DNA from: Hymenobacter sedentarius
GTDB taxonomy: Bacteria; Bacteroidota; Bacteroidia; Cytophagales; Hymenobacteraceae
NCBI RefSeq assembly: GCF_001507645.1
Contig: NZ_CP013909.1
Location: forward strand, 372,001-436,000
DNA: 64,000 bases
Reading direction: 5' to 3'
Numbering within the stretch: the stretch's first letter is position 1; every line of letters begins with the position of its first letter. The notes beneath the pieces are model-generated. The model was not told the DNA's origin and made no database searches. It was given only the letters and a program-made list of their open reading frames with translations. Made by a program: the position numbers and the translations under genes. Below are positions 8,204 through 20,333 of this stretch, one piece after another.

Positions 8204-9418
8204 ATGAACGACAAATATAGCCTCGCCAAGTGCGCGCAATACGGTCGCCGGTTGGCCGCTCGTCTCTGCGAACAGCACTTCGGCGCTCAGCCCACCGCCA
8301 CGCTCGATGGGCCCGCGGTGCTCAAATTCACGCCGGTCCGCCAGGTCAACTTACTAGTAGTACGCCAGTTATTGGGCCAGTGGCAAGCCGAAACCGCCCG
8401 CCTGCGCAGCCCTTATTTTGATTTTGAGGCGGCGCCCGTGCAAGCGGCGCTCACGCAGTTTATGAATGTGCTGTCGCGGCACATCAGCCTGGGCCGGACG
8501 GCTTTCGAGCCCTTGCTGGCTCAAGCCGTTGCCGATACGCTGGGCATTGTGGCCGACCCGGTGCATAGCTTCCAGCACCTGCTACTAGGCAAAGCAGAGT
8601 CTTTTACCCTATCAGGCCTGCGCGACAACCTGCGCTATATCGACATCGACAAACCTTTTTACCAGGGCTTTGTCGACAGCCTGCCGGCCAGCAGTGAGCT
8701 CAGCGGCGATTTTCTGTCCCACCGCTTCGAGCTGTACCATGCCGCCAACTACAAGGGCCTCCAGACCATGCAGCGCCTGGTAACCGAGTTGAGCGCCCTG
8801 CTGCCCCTCACCACTGCCGATTTGCTTGAGGATGGCCCGGTATCAGCTATTTCGGCTCCAGCAGCGCCCGCACCGGAAGCAGCCCCTGCTAAAGCTCCCG
8901 AACCCACTCCGGTGGCCGTGCCCACGTTTGTAGCTTCCCCTGCCGTGGTAGCCCCTTCGCAGCCTGTTGTTCCTGCTCCAGCTACCCCAGCAGTTCCAGA
9001 GCCGGTTGCCGCGCGGGCGGTACCCACGCCAGCAACGCCGGCCCGGCCCCTGCCGCATACCGAAACGGCCAGCGTACCTCTTCACGAAAAGCTGAAAGCC
9101 GGACAGCCCGCGGCTGCCCCCCTGGCCGAAACCTTGCGCGCAACCGCCACGTCAGCTCAACTTGCCGAACGCCCCGGCCCCAAAGTCGAGTCCCTGCGCG
9201 AAGCCATTTCCATCAACCAGCGCTTCAGCTTTATCAATGAGCTGTTCAACGGGGAAAACATGGAATATCACGCCGCTATTCAGCACCTCGATTCGTTGCC
9301 TACGGCCGATCAAGCCCGCGCCTATGTTACCGGTGACTTGTCGCAGCGCTACGATTGGAGCCGCAAAGAGGAGCACGTCAACAAACTTCTGAAGCTCATC
9401 GAGCGCAAGTTTGCTTAG
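8204..9418 (+). CDS. Conserved hypothetical protein with Pro/Ala-rich linker
   Basis: I do not recognise a named family. The 404-residue product is cytoplasmic (no signal peptide or membrane segment). Residues ~1-215 form a helix-rich globular domain. Residues ~218-310 are a Pro/Ala/Val-rich, probably disordered linker. Residues ~325-404 form a compact helical module (REAISINQRFSFINELFNG and a C-terminal HVNKLLKLIERKF) of the kind found at the end of Bacteroidota hypothetical proteins. It is divergent from the ferredoxin gene and overlaps the next membrane-protein gene by 8 bp, which suggests translational coupling. Confidence 0.8.
   Translation: MNDKYSLAKCAQYGRRLAARLCEQHFGAQPTATLDGPAVLKFTPVRQVNLLVVRQLLGQWQAETARLRSPYFDFEAAPVQAALTQFMNVLSRHISLGRTAFEPLLAQAVADTLGIVADPVHSFQHLLLGKAESFTLSGLRDNLRYIDIDKPFYQGFVDSLPASSELSGDFLSHRFELYHAANYKGLQTMQRLVTELSALLPLTTADLLEDGPVSAISAPAAPAPEAAPAKAPEPTPVAVPTFVASPAVVAPSQPVVPAPATPAVPEPVAARAVPTPATPARPLPHTETASVPLHEKLKAGQPAAAPLAETLRATATSAQLAERPGPKVESLREAISINQRFSFINELFNGENMEYHAAIQHLDSLPTADQARAYVTGDLSQRYDWSRKEEHVNKLLKLIERKFA
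8212..8236 (-). promoter_or_regulatory. Candidate promoter for the ferredoxin gene
   Basis: On the - strand TATATTTG (8219-8212) fits the -7 consensus, and a TTG lies 17 bp upstream. The site is inside the first codons of the divergent gene, so part of the match may be due to coding sequence. Confidence 0.35.
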
Positions 9419-10478
9419 CACCTCGTCGGCGTCGAAGTCGCCCCTGCTCGGACCTCGGCTCCGCCACTGGCTCCTGCCATGGTTGCTAGCAATGGCCGCC
9501 CTGGCCAATTTGGCTTACCCGATGTACGTGCACTTCGATTTCTCGCATTCGCTGGATACGCGCAGCTACCTGCGCATGGCCGCAGGGCGTTTCGATAGCG
9601 TAAAGGTTACGCACCGCTACCGGGTGCTGGTCCCTGCCGCCGCTGCGGTAGTAGCTGCCCCTGTTTCTAAAATATACGGGCGAATATGGCCCCAGCGCCC
9701 AGCTGGCTTGTGGCCCCTGCGCTTTGCCTTTTACCTTGTCAATTGCCTGCTGCTGGCTGCTGCCGGAGCGTGTTGGTTCAATGGGGCCCGCCTAGCCGGT
9801 GCCTCTCCGCCCGCCGCGGCCCTGGCCATGCTGGCCGCACTCACCAGCCGCTGGGCAGAATACGCCGCCGGGCTGCCCCTTACTGATAGCCTCTATCTGC
9901 TGGTTTTTGGCTTGGGCTATTATGCCATCCGGCGTGGACCCCGTGGCGCCTGGGCCTTGGCAATTGCCCTTGTACTTGGGCCGCTAGCGAAAGAATCCTT
10001 CTTCCTGTTGCTGCCTTGGTTGTGTTGGTTTGGTCGCAAAACCTTGGCTTGGCCCAAGCAGATACTGGCGCTGGCCGGCGGCGTATCAGCCTTAGTCGCC
10101 GTCCATCTTTTCGTAGACAACCATCTTGACACTAATACCACCGCATCTGTTACCAATGCCTTCCAGCACCTGGAGAACATCGTTTATTCGATGCATCGGG
10201 CCGCTTCCGCCAAGGGAATAGGCGAACTGCTCAGCGTTTTCGGCCTTTATACCTTGGTTATTCCCATTGCCTTCTACTTGAGGAAAAGTAGCAGAGCCCA
10301 TTCAGAACCAATATTCTACGCCTCTTTGGGCTGGGCTGAAATTGGTTTGCTTGCAGTTGTAGCCATTCATATGCTGCTTTCCGGCGATTTGGGTCGGATG
10401 GGCTACCTCGCTGCGCCTGTGTTTTGCTCAGCTTTGGCGCTGGTCTTCACTCACTGGCGTCGCCTCGTCCGCACCTGA
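9411..10478 (+). CDS. Multi-pass membrane protein, unknown function
   Basis: The 355-residue product has roughly eight or nine hydrophobic segments, beginning at residues ~18-37. The TTG at 9411 overlaps the end of the preceding gene and is the only start that keeps the full first membrane segment; ATG at 9492 would truncate it. A short loop with DTRSYLRMAAGRF after the first segment resembles the acidic first periplasmic loop of GT-C glycosyltransferases, and the convergent neighbour at 10428-11801 has a similar DSGRYLQAAENF. Membership in the GT-C (ArnT/PMT-like) superfamily is therefore plausible but inferred. Its last 51 bp overlap that neighbour tail to tail. Confidence 0.72.
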   Translation: MLSTSSASKSPLLGPRLRHWLLPWLLAMAALANLAYPMYVHFDFSHSLDTRSYLRMAAGRFDSVKVTHRYRVLVPAAAAVVAAPVSKIYGRIWPQRPAGLWPLRFAFYLVNCLLLAAAGACWFNGARLAGASPPAAALAMLAALTSRWAEYAAGLPLTDSLYLLVFGLGYYAIRRGPRGAWALAIALVLGPLAKESFFLLLPWLCWFGRKTLAWPKQILALAGGVSALVAVHLFVDNHLDTNTTASVTNAFQHLENIVYSMHRAASAKGIGELLSVFGLYTLVIPIAFYLRKSSRAHSEPIFYASLGWAEIGLLAVVAIHMLLSGDLGRMGYLAAPVFCSALALVFTHWRRLVRT

Positions 10479-11801
10479 CTCATCCAGCCCTGCCCCCTTT
10501 TGCAGCCCCATCAGCGCCAGCCCCAATAGCAGCGGCCACACGGGCACTAAAAAGCGCGCCGCGCCCAATGGGCCGGTCAGTAATGCTACATACAGCAGAA
10601 GCCCTAACGCTATCCAGCGCCCGTAGCGCAGCCCTGGTTCGCTGTGCTTCAGCCGCAAAAAGCCGCGCGCAGCCAGCACCAAACGTACCACGTTTGCCAG
10701 CAGCACCCAGCCCAGTAAACTTAGCATCGCCGACGGCATATGGCACAAGGCTTGCAACAAGCCGCCGGTTTGGGCCTGAGCCAGCAAACCTGAGCCATTA
10801 GATGGCTCCAGCCGCAGAAATTGAGTAATATCGAATCTGCCGGGGTCTAAAAACAACGCCGCCATTCCCTGCAAGTGCTGCCTTGCATACACTGCAGGGT
10901 GGGCCCACAGCGCCGCCCCGGCACGCGTGCGAATTACATGTTGCCGTGTCGCGAAATCGGGTTGTTTATTAGCCTCCTGCAAAACGCTGGCTACCCATTT
11001 CTCTTCCGCCGCCGGCCCCTCGGCTTGCCTCACTACCCCAGCAGCGTTGTAATGCAGCAAGTTGATTTCGGCAATGCTTGAGAAGTGAAAATACCCCGTC
11101 CGCTCCTTATTCCAGCCCATGTAAAGCACCACCACCACCAATGGAATCAGCCCTATAAACACAAAGTCTAGCCGCCTTCCCCGCGAAGCCAGCCACATTC
11201 CCAGACCAGCTATTACACACGCTAAGGGATAGAAAACCGGTTTTAGCAGCAATGCCACAATTGTGGCGCCAGCTACCCCCGCAAAATACTGCTTCCGCTG
11301 AGTTCGAATAAATCCCAGTCCTGTTGCAATCATTACCACTACTGCCGTTTGCAGCAGCATTTCGCTCATCACAGCATTCGCATAAATAAGTTGAGCTGGA
11401 AACGACAGCACAACAACCAAGGCTCTTGCCCACTGCCTAGCTTTGGGCCGCGCCCTTCTAGCCCATAATGACAGTACTAACCCAATATTGAGCAAACTCA
11501 ATAAGTTTTGTAACCCCAGCAATAACGCTGGACGAGTCATTCCTCCTCTAAGACCCAGCACTGCCAGCGGATAGCCCAATGGCCGAATCGTGAACTCCTG
11601 AACGGCTTGTCCGCGTGGTGGCAGGCCCAGCCACGGCTTGGCATAAAGCTTCCCATAAACCCGAAAGTTCTCGGCGGCCTGTAAGTATCTGCCCGAGTCG
11701 GGAAAGTCCCAAGTGCCCTTATGCAACACCCAACCCAACGCCAGGATGTGGGCCCCAACTAATATTGACCACACCCAGCTTGGCACATGCCCCCGTCCCA
11801 T
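10428..11801 (-). CDS. Integral membrane glycosyltransferase-like protein (GT-C type)
   Basis: This 457-residue polytopic protein has about ten hydrophobic segments. The first loop has an acidic DSGRYLQ motif, typical of lipid-linked-sugar-dependent GT-C enzymes of the ArnT/PMT (GT39) class, which transfer sugars on the periplasmic face. The start at ATG 11801 overlaps the rodA stop codon (TGATG), so it is translationally coupled to rodA. A TTG one codon upstream is the alternative. Its 3' end overlaps the convergent gene by 51 bp. Base composition from here through rodA looks more AT-rich than the rest of the window. The substrate cannot be predicted. Confidence 0.7.
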   Translation of the reverse strand: MGRGHVPSWVWSILVGAHILALGWVLHKGTWDFPDSGRYLQAAENFRVYGKLYAKPWLGLPPRGQAVQEFTIRPLGYPLAVLGLRGGMTRPALLLGLQNLLSLLNIGLVLSLWARRARPKARQWARALVVVLSFPAQLIYANAVMSEMLLQTAVVVMIATGLGFIRTQRKQYFAGVAGATIVALLLKPVFYPLACVIAGLGMWLASRGRRLDFVFIGLIPLVVVVLYMGWNKERTGYFHFSSIAEINLLHYNAAGVVRQAEGPAAEEKWVASVLQEANKQPDFATRQHVIRTRAGAALWAHPAVYARQHLQGMAALFLDPGRFDITQFLRLEPSNGSGLLAQAQTGGLLQALCHMPSAMLSLLGWVLLANVVRLVLAARGFLRLKHSEPGLRYGRWIALGLLLYVALLTGPLGAARFLVPVWPLLLGLALMGLQKGAGLDESGADEATPVSEDQRQS

Positions 11802-13096
11802 CAACGCAATAGGTCTTGCTTACGGTATGCGTCCAACGCCAGCAGACTAAAAAGCAAAATCGTAAACGACCATAACGAAGATCCCCCGTAACTGAAAAAT
11901 GGCAGCGGGATACCCACAACTGGTGCCAGCCCAATGGTCATGCCCATATTCACCGTTATGTGGAAGAACAGCACACATGCCACGCAATAGCCATAGGTTC
12001 TTCCAAAGACTGATTTTTGGCGCTCTGCTACATAAATAATCCGCCAGAGTAGGGTCAGATATAGCGCAATGACCACGAAGCTTCCCATCCACCCAAACTC
12101 CTCCCCTACGGTACAGAAAATAAAGTCCGTACTCTGCTCCGGCACAAAATCAAATTTTGTTTGAGTCCCTTGTAGGAACCCCTTGCCAATAAAGCCACCA
12201 GACCCAATTGCAATCTTGCTTTGTGTCACATTCCACCCCTTCCCTAATGGGTCTGCCGAAGGGTTTATCAGTATTTCAATCCGTTGCCGTTGGTGCGGTT
12301 GCAACACCTTCTTATAAAAGAAATCTACGCCTACCACCATTCCCGCTACCGCCAGCCATACACCGATTGCAAGGGGTAAATGATGACGCAATATCCGCCG
12401 GTTCACCCCGAGCACCGCTAAGAGCATCACTGTAAATGCCGCAATCAACCAAACTTTTGGCACCAATAAGGCCAATAGCAAAATAACTCCCCCAGCAGCT
12501 AGCAGCAGCAGTATCAGAGGCGACATCCCTTCGCGGAAATACGCCAGCAACAATGCGCCGAATACCAACGCCTGCCCCGATTCATTTGATGCCACAATGA
12601 GTAGTGGAGGCAATAGGGTGATACCGGCCAATACAAGCTGGTCACGCCAGTTCTGATACCGCAGGTTAATACTGGCCATAAAGCGAGATGCCGCTAGTGC
12701 AGTCGTGAATTTAGCAAATTCGGCAGGCTGTAACCGCACCGGTCCAAGCTCCAACCATGAGCGAGAACCCGCAATAGGCCTGGCAACAAACATTGTTAAC
12801 AGAAGCAGTACTATCATGCCCGCATACATGGCATATGCCAATGTATCATAGGCTTTATAGTCTATCACCAACAGCACGACCACTAGCACAATAGCGGTAG
12901 CAATCCATAATAACTGCTTAAACCAATTAAAAGCCATAAGCTTATCGAAGCTCAGGTTGCTCAATGGGTTAGCTGGTGCATCAGGCGAATAACTAGATGC
13001 ATAAATGCAAATCCATCCTATGCCAACCAGCACTACATATAGTAGCACTGTTAGCCAATCAATACTCCGACTATAACGTGCGGGTGAAACTTGCAC
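11801..13096 (-). CDS. rodA: Rod shape-determining protein RodA (SEDS glycosyltransferase)
   Basis: The 431-residue membrane protein belongs to the SEDS family: ten or so membrane segments, the GSRSWLELGPVRLQPAEFAK signature, the FIFCTVGEEFGW loop and the PLPFFSYGGSS motif near the C terminus. SEDS proteins polymerise lipid II into glycan strands with a class B penicillin-binding protein. RodA rather than FtsW is favoured by the short N terminus and the VGIPLPFFSYGG spacing. Normally mrdA (PBP2) lies directly upstream in Bacteroidota, but here the upstream neighbour is an rRNA operon in the same orientation, separated by a terminator. Confidence 0.9.
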   Translation of the reverse strand: MQVSPARYSRSIDWLTVLLYVVLVGIGWICIYASSYSPDAPANPLSNLSFDKLMAFNWFKQLLWIATAIVLVVVLLVIDYKAYDTLAYAMYAGMIVLLLLTMFVARPIAGSRSWLELGPVRLQPAEFAKFTTALAASRFMASINLRYQNWRDQLVLAGITLLPPLLIVASNESGQALVFGALLLAYFREGMSPLILLLLAAGGVILLLALLVPKVWLIAAFTVMLLAVLGVNRRILRHHLPLAIGVWLAVAGMVVGVDFFYKKVLQPHQRQRIEILINPSADPLGKGWNVTQSKIAIGSGGFIGKGFLQGTQTKFDFVPEQSTDFIFCTVGEEFGWMGSFVVIALYLTLLWRIIYVAERQKSVFGRTYGYCVACVLFFHITVNMGMTIGLAPVVGIPLPFFSYGGSSLWSFTILLFSLLALDAYRKQDLLR

Positions 13097-13210
13097 AAAT
13101 AATTACGGCTAAATAATACCTACACAAATTTACACACTTATAGCCTGTGTTGCTAGCCTAGTATGCGTTAGCCTGCTTTATCGGCTTAGGCGAGCGGGCA
13201 CAAAATGCAA

Positions 13211-13250
13211 AACGCCCCCCGCTCGGCTGGTAAAAGCGGCGGGGGGCGTT
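13211..13250 (-). terminator. rRNA operon terminator
   Basis: A perfect 12-bp stem (13211-13222 with 13239-13250, GC-rich core flanked by AA/TT) has a 16-nt loop. On the - strand it is followed by TTTTGCATTTTG. It lies just past the 5S gene and before rodA, so it should keep most rRNA transcripts from reading into rodA. Confidence 0.8.
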
Positions 13251-13264
13251 GTTGGACAATAAGG

Positions 13265-13373
13265 TTGGCGGCGACCGACTCTCCCACCGGTGAAGGCAGT
13301 ACCATAGGCGCACCGGGGCTTAACGGCTCTGTTCGGAATGGGAAGAGGTGAACACCCGGGCTAAAGCCACCAT
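13265..13373 (-). rRNA. rrf: 5S rRNA
   Basis: The - strand reads TGGTGGC at the 5' end and GCCGCCA at the 3' end, forming helix I. Between them lie the conserved CCCATTCCGAACAGAG and TGGTACTGC blocks. Length is about 109 nt; ends are accurate to a few bases. Confidence 0.9.
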
Positions 13374-13427
13374 TGCTGGCGGGTCACTGCGTGTTCGTGC
13401 AGGACTCAATAACGTTGACATAAGGGG

Positions 13428-13442
13428 ACAAAAACGAAGCGT
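13428..13442 (-). other. 23S precursor processing stem, 3' arm
   Basis: Perfectly complementary over 15 bp to 16451-16465. The two arms bracket the 23S gene, as expected of an RNase III processing stem. Confidence 0.7.
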
Positions 13443-13479
13443 GTGTTGCGCGCTCGACGAATGAATTCAATTGCTTGAA

Positions 13480-16405
<2,926 letters not shown>

Positions 16406-16450
16406 CGTAATCACACTTGTAATTCCTGCATTGCTGCAGGCAAGCGCGCT

Positions 16451-16465
16451 ACGCTTCGTTTTTGT
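16451..16465 (-). other. 23S precursor processing stem, 5' arm
   Basis: Pairs with 13428-13442 over 15 bp; further GCGCGC pairing extends the helix towards the mature 23S ends. Confidence 0.7.
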
Positions 16466-16476
16466 TACCCCTTACG

Positions 16477-16489
16477 TCAAAGAACGTGT
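16477..16489 (-). promoter_or_regulatory. boxA-like antitermination site in the 16S-23S spacer
   Basis: On the - strand this reads ACACGTTCTTTGA. The identical 13-mer occurs in the leader at 18408-18420. The GTTCTTTGA core resembles the boxA element (TGCTCTTTA) bound by NusB/S10, and its occurrence upstream of both 16S and 23S matches the placement of boxA in rRNA operons. Confidence 0.6.
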
Positions 16490-16586
16490 ATCACTCTGGT
16501 ATCTAGTGATGTCGAGGTTTGCTTCCTAATGAAGCAAACCGGTATTGCTGAATCCCGAACCTTTCAGACCACCTGGGCGAACCAAG

Positions 16587-16660
16587 TGGGCCTGCGTGGA
16601 CTCGAACCACGGACCTCTACATTATCAGTGTAGCGCTCTAACCACCTGAGCTACAAGCCC
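16587..16660 (-). tRNA. tRNA-Ile (GAT)
   Basis: The 74-nt cloverleaf on the - strand has a GGGCTTG acceptor, the anticodon loop CTGATAA with GAT, and the T-loop GGTTCGAGTCC. It lies in the 16S-23S spacer. The tRNA-Ala that often accompanies it in bacterial spacers is not present on either side. Confidence 0.95.
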
Positions 16661-16726
16661 GTATTCGGATTCAAAGATTATTTGAATGAAGGAAAAGACA
16701 AACGGTGTGACAACCGTAACACTACA

Positions 16727-16744
16727 ATAAAAACTCACGAGTCG
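16727..16744 (-). other. 16S precursor processing stem, 3' arm
   Basis: Eighteen bases complementary to the leader arm at 18320-18344, whose two halves are separated by a 7-nt bulge. The pair encloses the 16S gene. Confidence 0.65.
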
Positions 16745-16753
16745 AACTGCTCC

Positions 16754-18269
<1,516 letters not shown>

Positions 18270-18319
18270 GTAAAATGTTCTACACCCCGGCGAACCGGGG
18301 CTGATGTCGAGTGCGAATC

Positions 18320-18344
18320 CGACTCGTATTTGACGAGTTTTTAT
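18320..18344 (-). other. 16S precursor processing stem, 5' arm
   Basis: Complementary to 16727-16744 in two 8-10 bp blocks (18320-18327 and 18335-18344), interrupted by the 7-nt bulge at 18328-18334. Confidence 0.65.
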
Positions 18345-18407
18345 TCAATGTTACGTTTGGTTGTCAACTTGCCGAAGCAAGTCTTACCATTTGTCTTTTC
18401 CAAGCAT

Positions 18408-18420
18408 TCAAAGAACGTGT
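18408..18420 (-). promoter_or_regulatory. boxA-like antitermination site in the rRNA leader
   Basis: Identical over 13 bases to the spacer element at 16477-16489. It lies about 140 bp upstream of 16S and downstream of all three candidate promoters. Confidence 0.6.
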
Positions 18421-18502
18421 GCCCGCTCCTATTGAGCGAACCGTGGGGCCTGGCGGCCGGTCATCTTCTCTTCCTTATTTTCCTTCTTTCGATTTGGGAG
18501 TG

Positions 18503-18532
18503 CAAAGGTAAGAAGAAGTTTTGAATTGTCAA
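18503..18532 (-). promoter_or_regulatory. rRNA promoter P1 (proximal)
   Basis: On the - strand a TTG at 18532-18530 is followed after 19 bp by TACCTTTG (18510-18503), a perfect Bacteroidota -33/-7 pair. The predicted start is about 230 bp before 16S. Confidence 0.75.
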
Positions 18533-18606
18533 GCTTTAGTAGGAAATTTTTTAATTTTTTCCTGTTTTGCTTTTCAACTCCTTCCGCCTCCTATCGAAGC
18601 GGGCTG

Positions 18607-18638
18607 CAAAGGTACGGCACTTTTTTCGGCTTTCACAA
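18607..18638 (-). promoter_or_regulatory. rRNA promoter P2
   Basis: TTG (18638-18636), 21-bp spacer, TACCTTTG (18614-18607) on the - strand. It lies about 104 bp upstream of P1. Confidence 0.65.
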
Positions 18639-18787
18639 CCTCTTTCGAAAATTTCTTTTCTAGGACTTTGCTCAGGCAGCACGAGTGGTAAGACAATCAA
18701 ACCGCTTGTGAAGTTCCGTAATTGTCAAATTTTTTCAGACACTTTCTGATTTGAAGAACCCGCTGTCCGTTTGACGATTTGGGATTG

Positions 18788-18815
18788 CAAAAGTAGTGGG
18801 TTTTTTCGAGGCAAA
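18788..18815 (-). promoter_or_regulatory. rRNA promoter P3 (distal)
   Basis: TACTTTTG (18795-18788) with TTTG (18815-18812) 16 bp upstream; the spacer is short. The stretch next to the -7 box (cgatttggga-tgcaaa) nearly repeats that of P1, suggesting duplication of a promoter module. Apart from the promoters, the boxA-like site and the 16S stem, the 650-bp gap 18270-18922 contains nothing I recognise. Confidence 0.5.
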
Positions 18816-18922
18816 AAAGGGTGGCGCTAATGTTTTCACTCCCTACAGCATGCAGCAGAGGCTTTCCGTCGGAGGGCAGCGTCTAAATCAGCGACTTACC
18901 CAGCACACTTTTTTGAGGTTTT

Positions 18923-20266
18923 TTAGCGAATCGGTTCAGATGCGAAGAACTCGGCCAAGTTGGGGCGGAACTGGCGGGGCCGCTGGGCTTCGTATTGCTG
19001 GATGGAGCGACCGAGTTGGGCTAGAAATGGCGAACCAATGGAGTCGTATTCGTAGGCCCCGTCGTTAATGATGCCGTCGCGGTTGACGTACAGCACGGTG
19101 CTAAGCATGAATTCGGACTGGTGGAGGGAATCGGCGAAGTAGGCGACGTCGGCGAGGTAACCGTGCGACATGCCCACTACATTATAGATATGCAGGCCGG
19201 ATTGGCGGGGAAGCGTGGGGCTGCGGCCGTAGTAGAGGTACTTCTTATAAGCGTCGAAGTAGCGCGATGCGGCGTAGGGATGGAAGCCGGACTCATGCGG
19301 GGTGGCGTGGAGGTAACGGCGAAGGAAGGCGTAATCGGTCGGGGTTAGGTTAAACCGCTGGCTTGGGGGAACGGAGGCCGGGAATAGAATGCTCTGAAGC
19401 AGCGCGGTGATATCGCCCAGGGGGAGATGGTTGGCAGTTGTAAAATCGTAGGGTTCGAGGATAATGCGGCCACCGGCCTGGTGGGCGCGGCCTTTGAGGA
19501 CCCGGCCGAGGGGGCTGGTGTAGGAAATAAGATTGACTTTGGCTGGCTCCTTATATAAGGTGTCGCCTTGACGGGTGTGAAAGCTGATGGGGTTGGTGTG
19601 GCGGTTGGCGGTGGTATCGCAGGGGGCGAAGCGGCGGGTGATGCGGACGTTGGGATAACCGATCTGGGCGAGGCGGTCGTTGAGGGGGCGCTGGCCCAGA
19701 AACTCGTAGAGGCGATTGTAGGCGAGGTTATCACTCACAAGGAGCATTCGCTTGATGTAGTTTCCGACGGTGGCGGCCTGGTCGGAATCGGCGGGGGCAG
19801 CGAACTGGACGGGGGTTTGGCAGCGAAAGGCGGTGCCGGTGGCCATGATGGTGCGGCGCGTTACCCCGGGCTTGTTGAGCTGATTTAGCTTTTCGAGGGA
19901 GAGAGCGGCCACCGGGAGCTTTACCAGACTGGCGGGGTTGAAGTACTGGCGGGGGTTGAGGTAGTAGGTGTGGGGCGTGAAGGTTGGACGGTTTTGGGCG
20001 TCGCGGTTGATTTGGGTGTAGATAATTTGGAGCTCATAGGTATCGGGGCGGGCTATTACTTGAGCTAGCTGCGGATTGGCGTGGAGCAAGCTATCCAGTA
20101 AGGGCGAGTTGGTGGAAGCTGCGCCCCCACCCTGCCTCTGTTTATTGAAGAGAAGAGGTATCAGACGGGTGGTAGAGGCTTGAGCTGCCAAAGCGGCGAT
20201 AAGCAGCCCAAATGCTACTTCTATTATATAGTATCGATAAGCGCGCAACTGATAGGGTAATTTCAT
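18923..20266 (-). CDS. Beta-lactamase-fold serine hydrolase
   Basis: The 447-residue product belongs to the class A beta-lactamase/DD-peptidase superfamily. The nucleophile motif SLVK (S113-K116, in FNPASLVKLP) and the second motif SDN (178-180) are intact; a clear third KTG box is not seen. An N-terminal hydrophobic segment (residues ~12-30) acts as signal or anchor, so the enzyme is periplasmic or exported. The ATG at 20266 is chosen because the longer frame (GTG 20305) begins inside the terminator of the preceding gene. It is the last gene of the - strand run before the rRNA promoters. Antibiotic resistance should not be assumed. Confidence 0.82.
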   Translation of the reverse strand: MKLPYQLRAYRYYIIEVAFGLLIAALAAQASTTRLIPLLFNKQRQGGGAASTNSPLLDSLLHANPQLAQVIARPDTYELQIIYTQINRDAQNRPTFTPHTYYLNPRQYFNPASLVKLPVAALSLEKLNQLNKPGVTRRTIMATGTAFRCQTPVQFAAPADSDQAATVGNYIKRMLLVSDNLAYNRLYEFLGQRPLNDRLAQIGYPNVRITRRFAPCDTTANRHTNPISFHTRQGDTLYKEPAKVNLISYTSPLGRVLKGRAHQAGGRIILEPYDFTTANHLPLGDITALLQSILFPASVPPSQRFNLTPTDYAFLRRYLHATPHESGFHPYAASRYFDAYKKYLYYGRSPTLPRQSGLHIYNVVGMSHGYLADVAYFADSLHQSEFMLSTVLYVNRDGIINDGAYEYDSIGSPFLAQLGRSIQQYEAQRPRQFRPNLAEFFASEPIR

Positions 20267-20284
20267 AGCAGCTAGAAATAAAAA

Positions 20285-20311
20285 GGGCCATGGTGTTGCC
20301 ACCACGGCCCT
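20285..20311 (-). terminator. Hairpin terminator after the 20334-21593 lipoprotein gene
   Basis: GGGCCGTGGTG and CACCATGGCCC (- strand) pair over 11 bp with one G-U. TTTTTATTTC follows on the - strand. It lies between two same-strand genes and rules out the upstream GTG start of the serine hydrolase. Confidence 0.75.
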
Positions 20312-20333
20312 GGGAGGCAGTTGTTATGGGAAT

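Noticed and set aside
18923..20266. Idea that the serine hydrolase is a resistance beta-lactamase
   Set aside because: Only the fold motifs SxxK and SDN are seen; it lacks a clear KTG box and has no mobile or resistance context.
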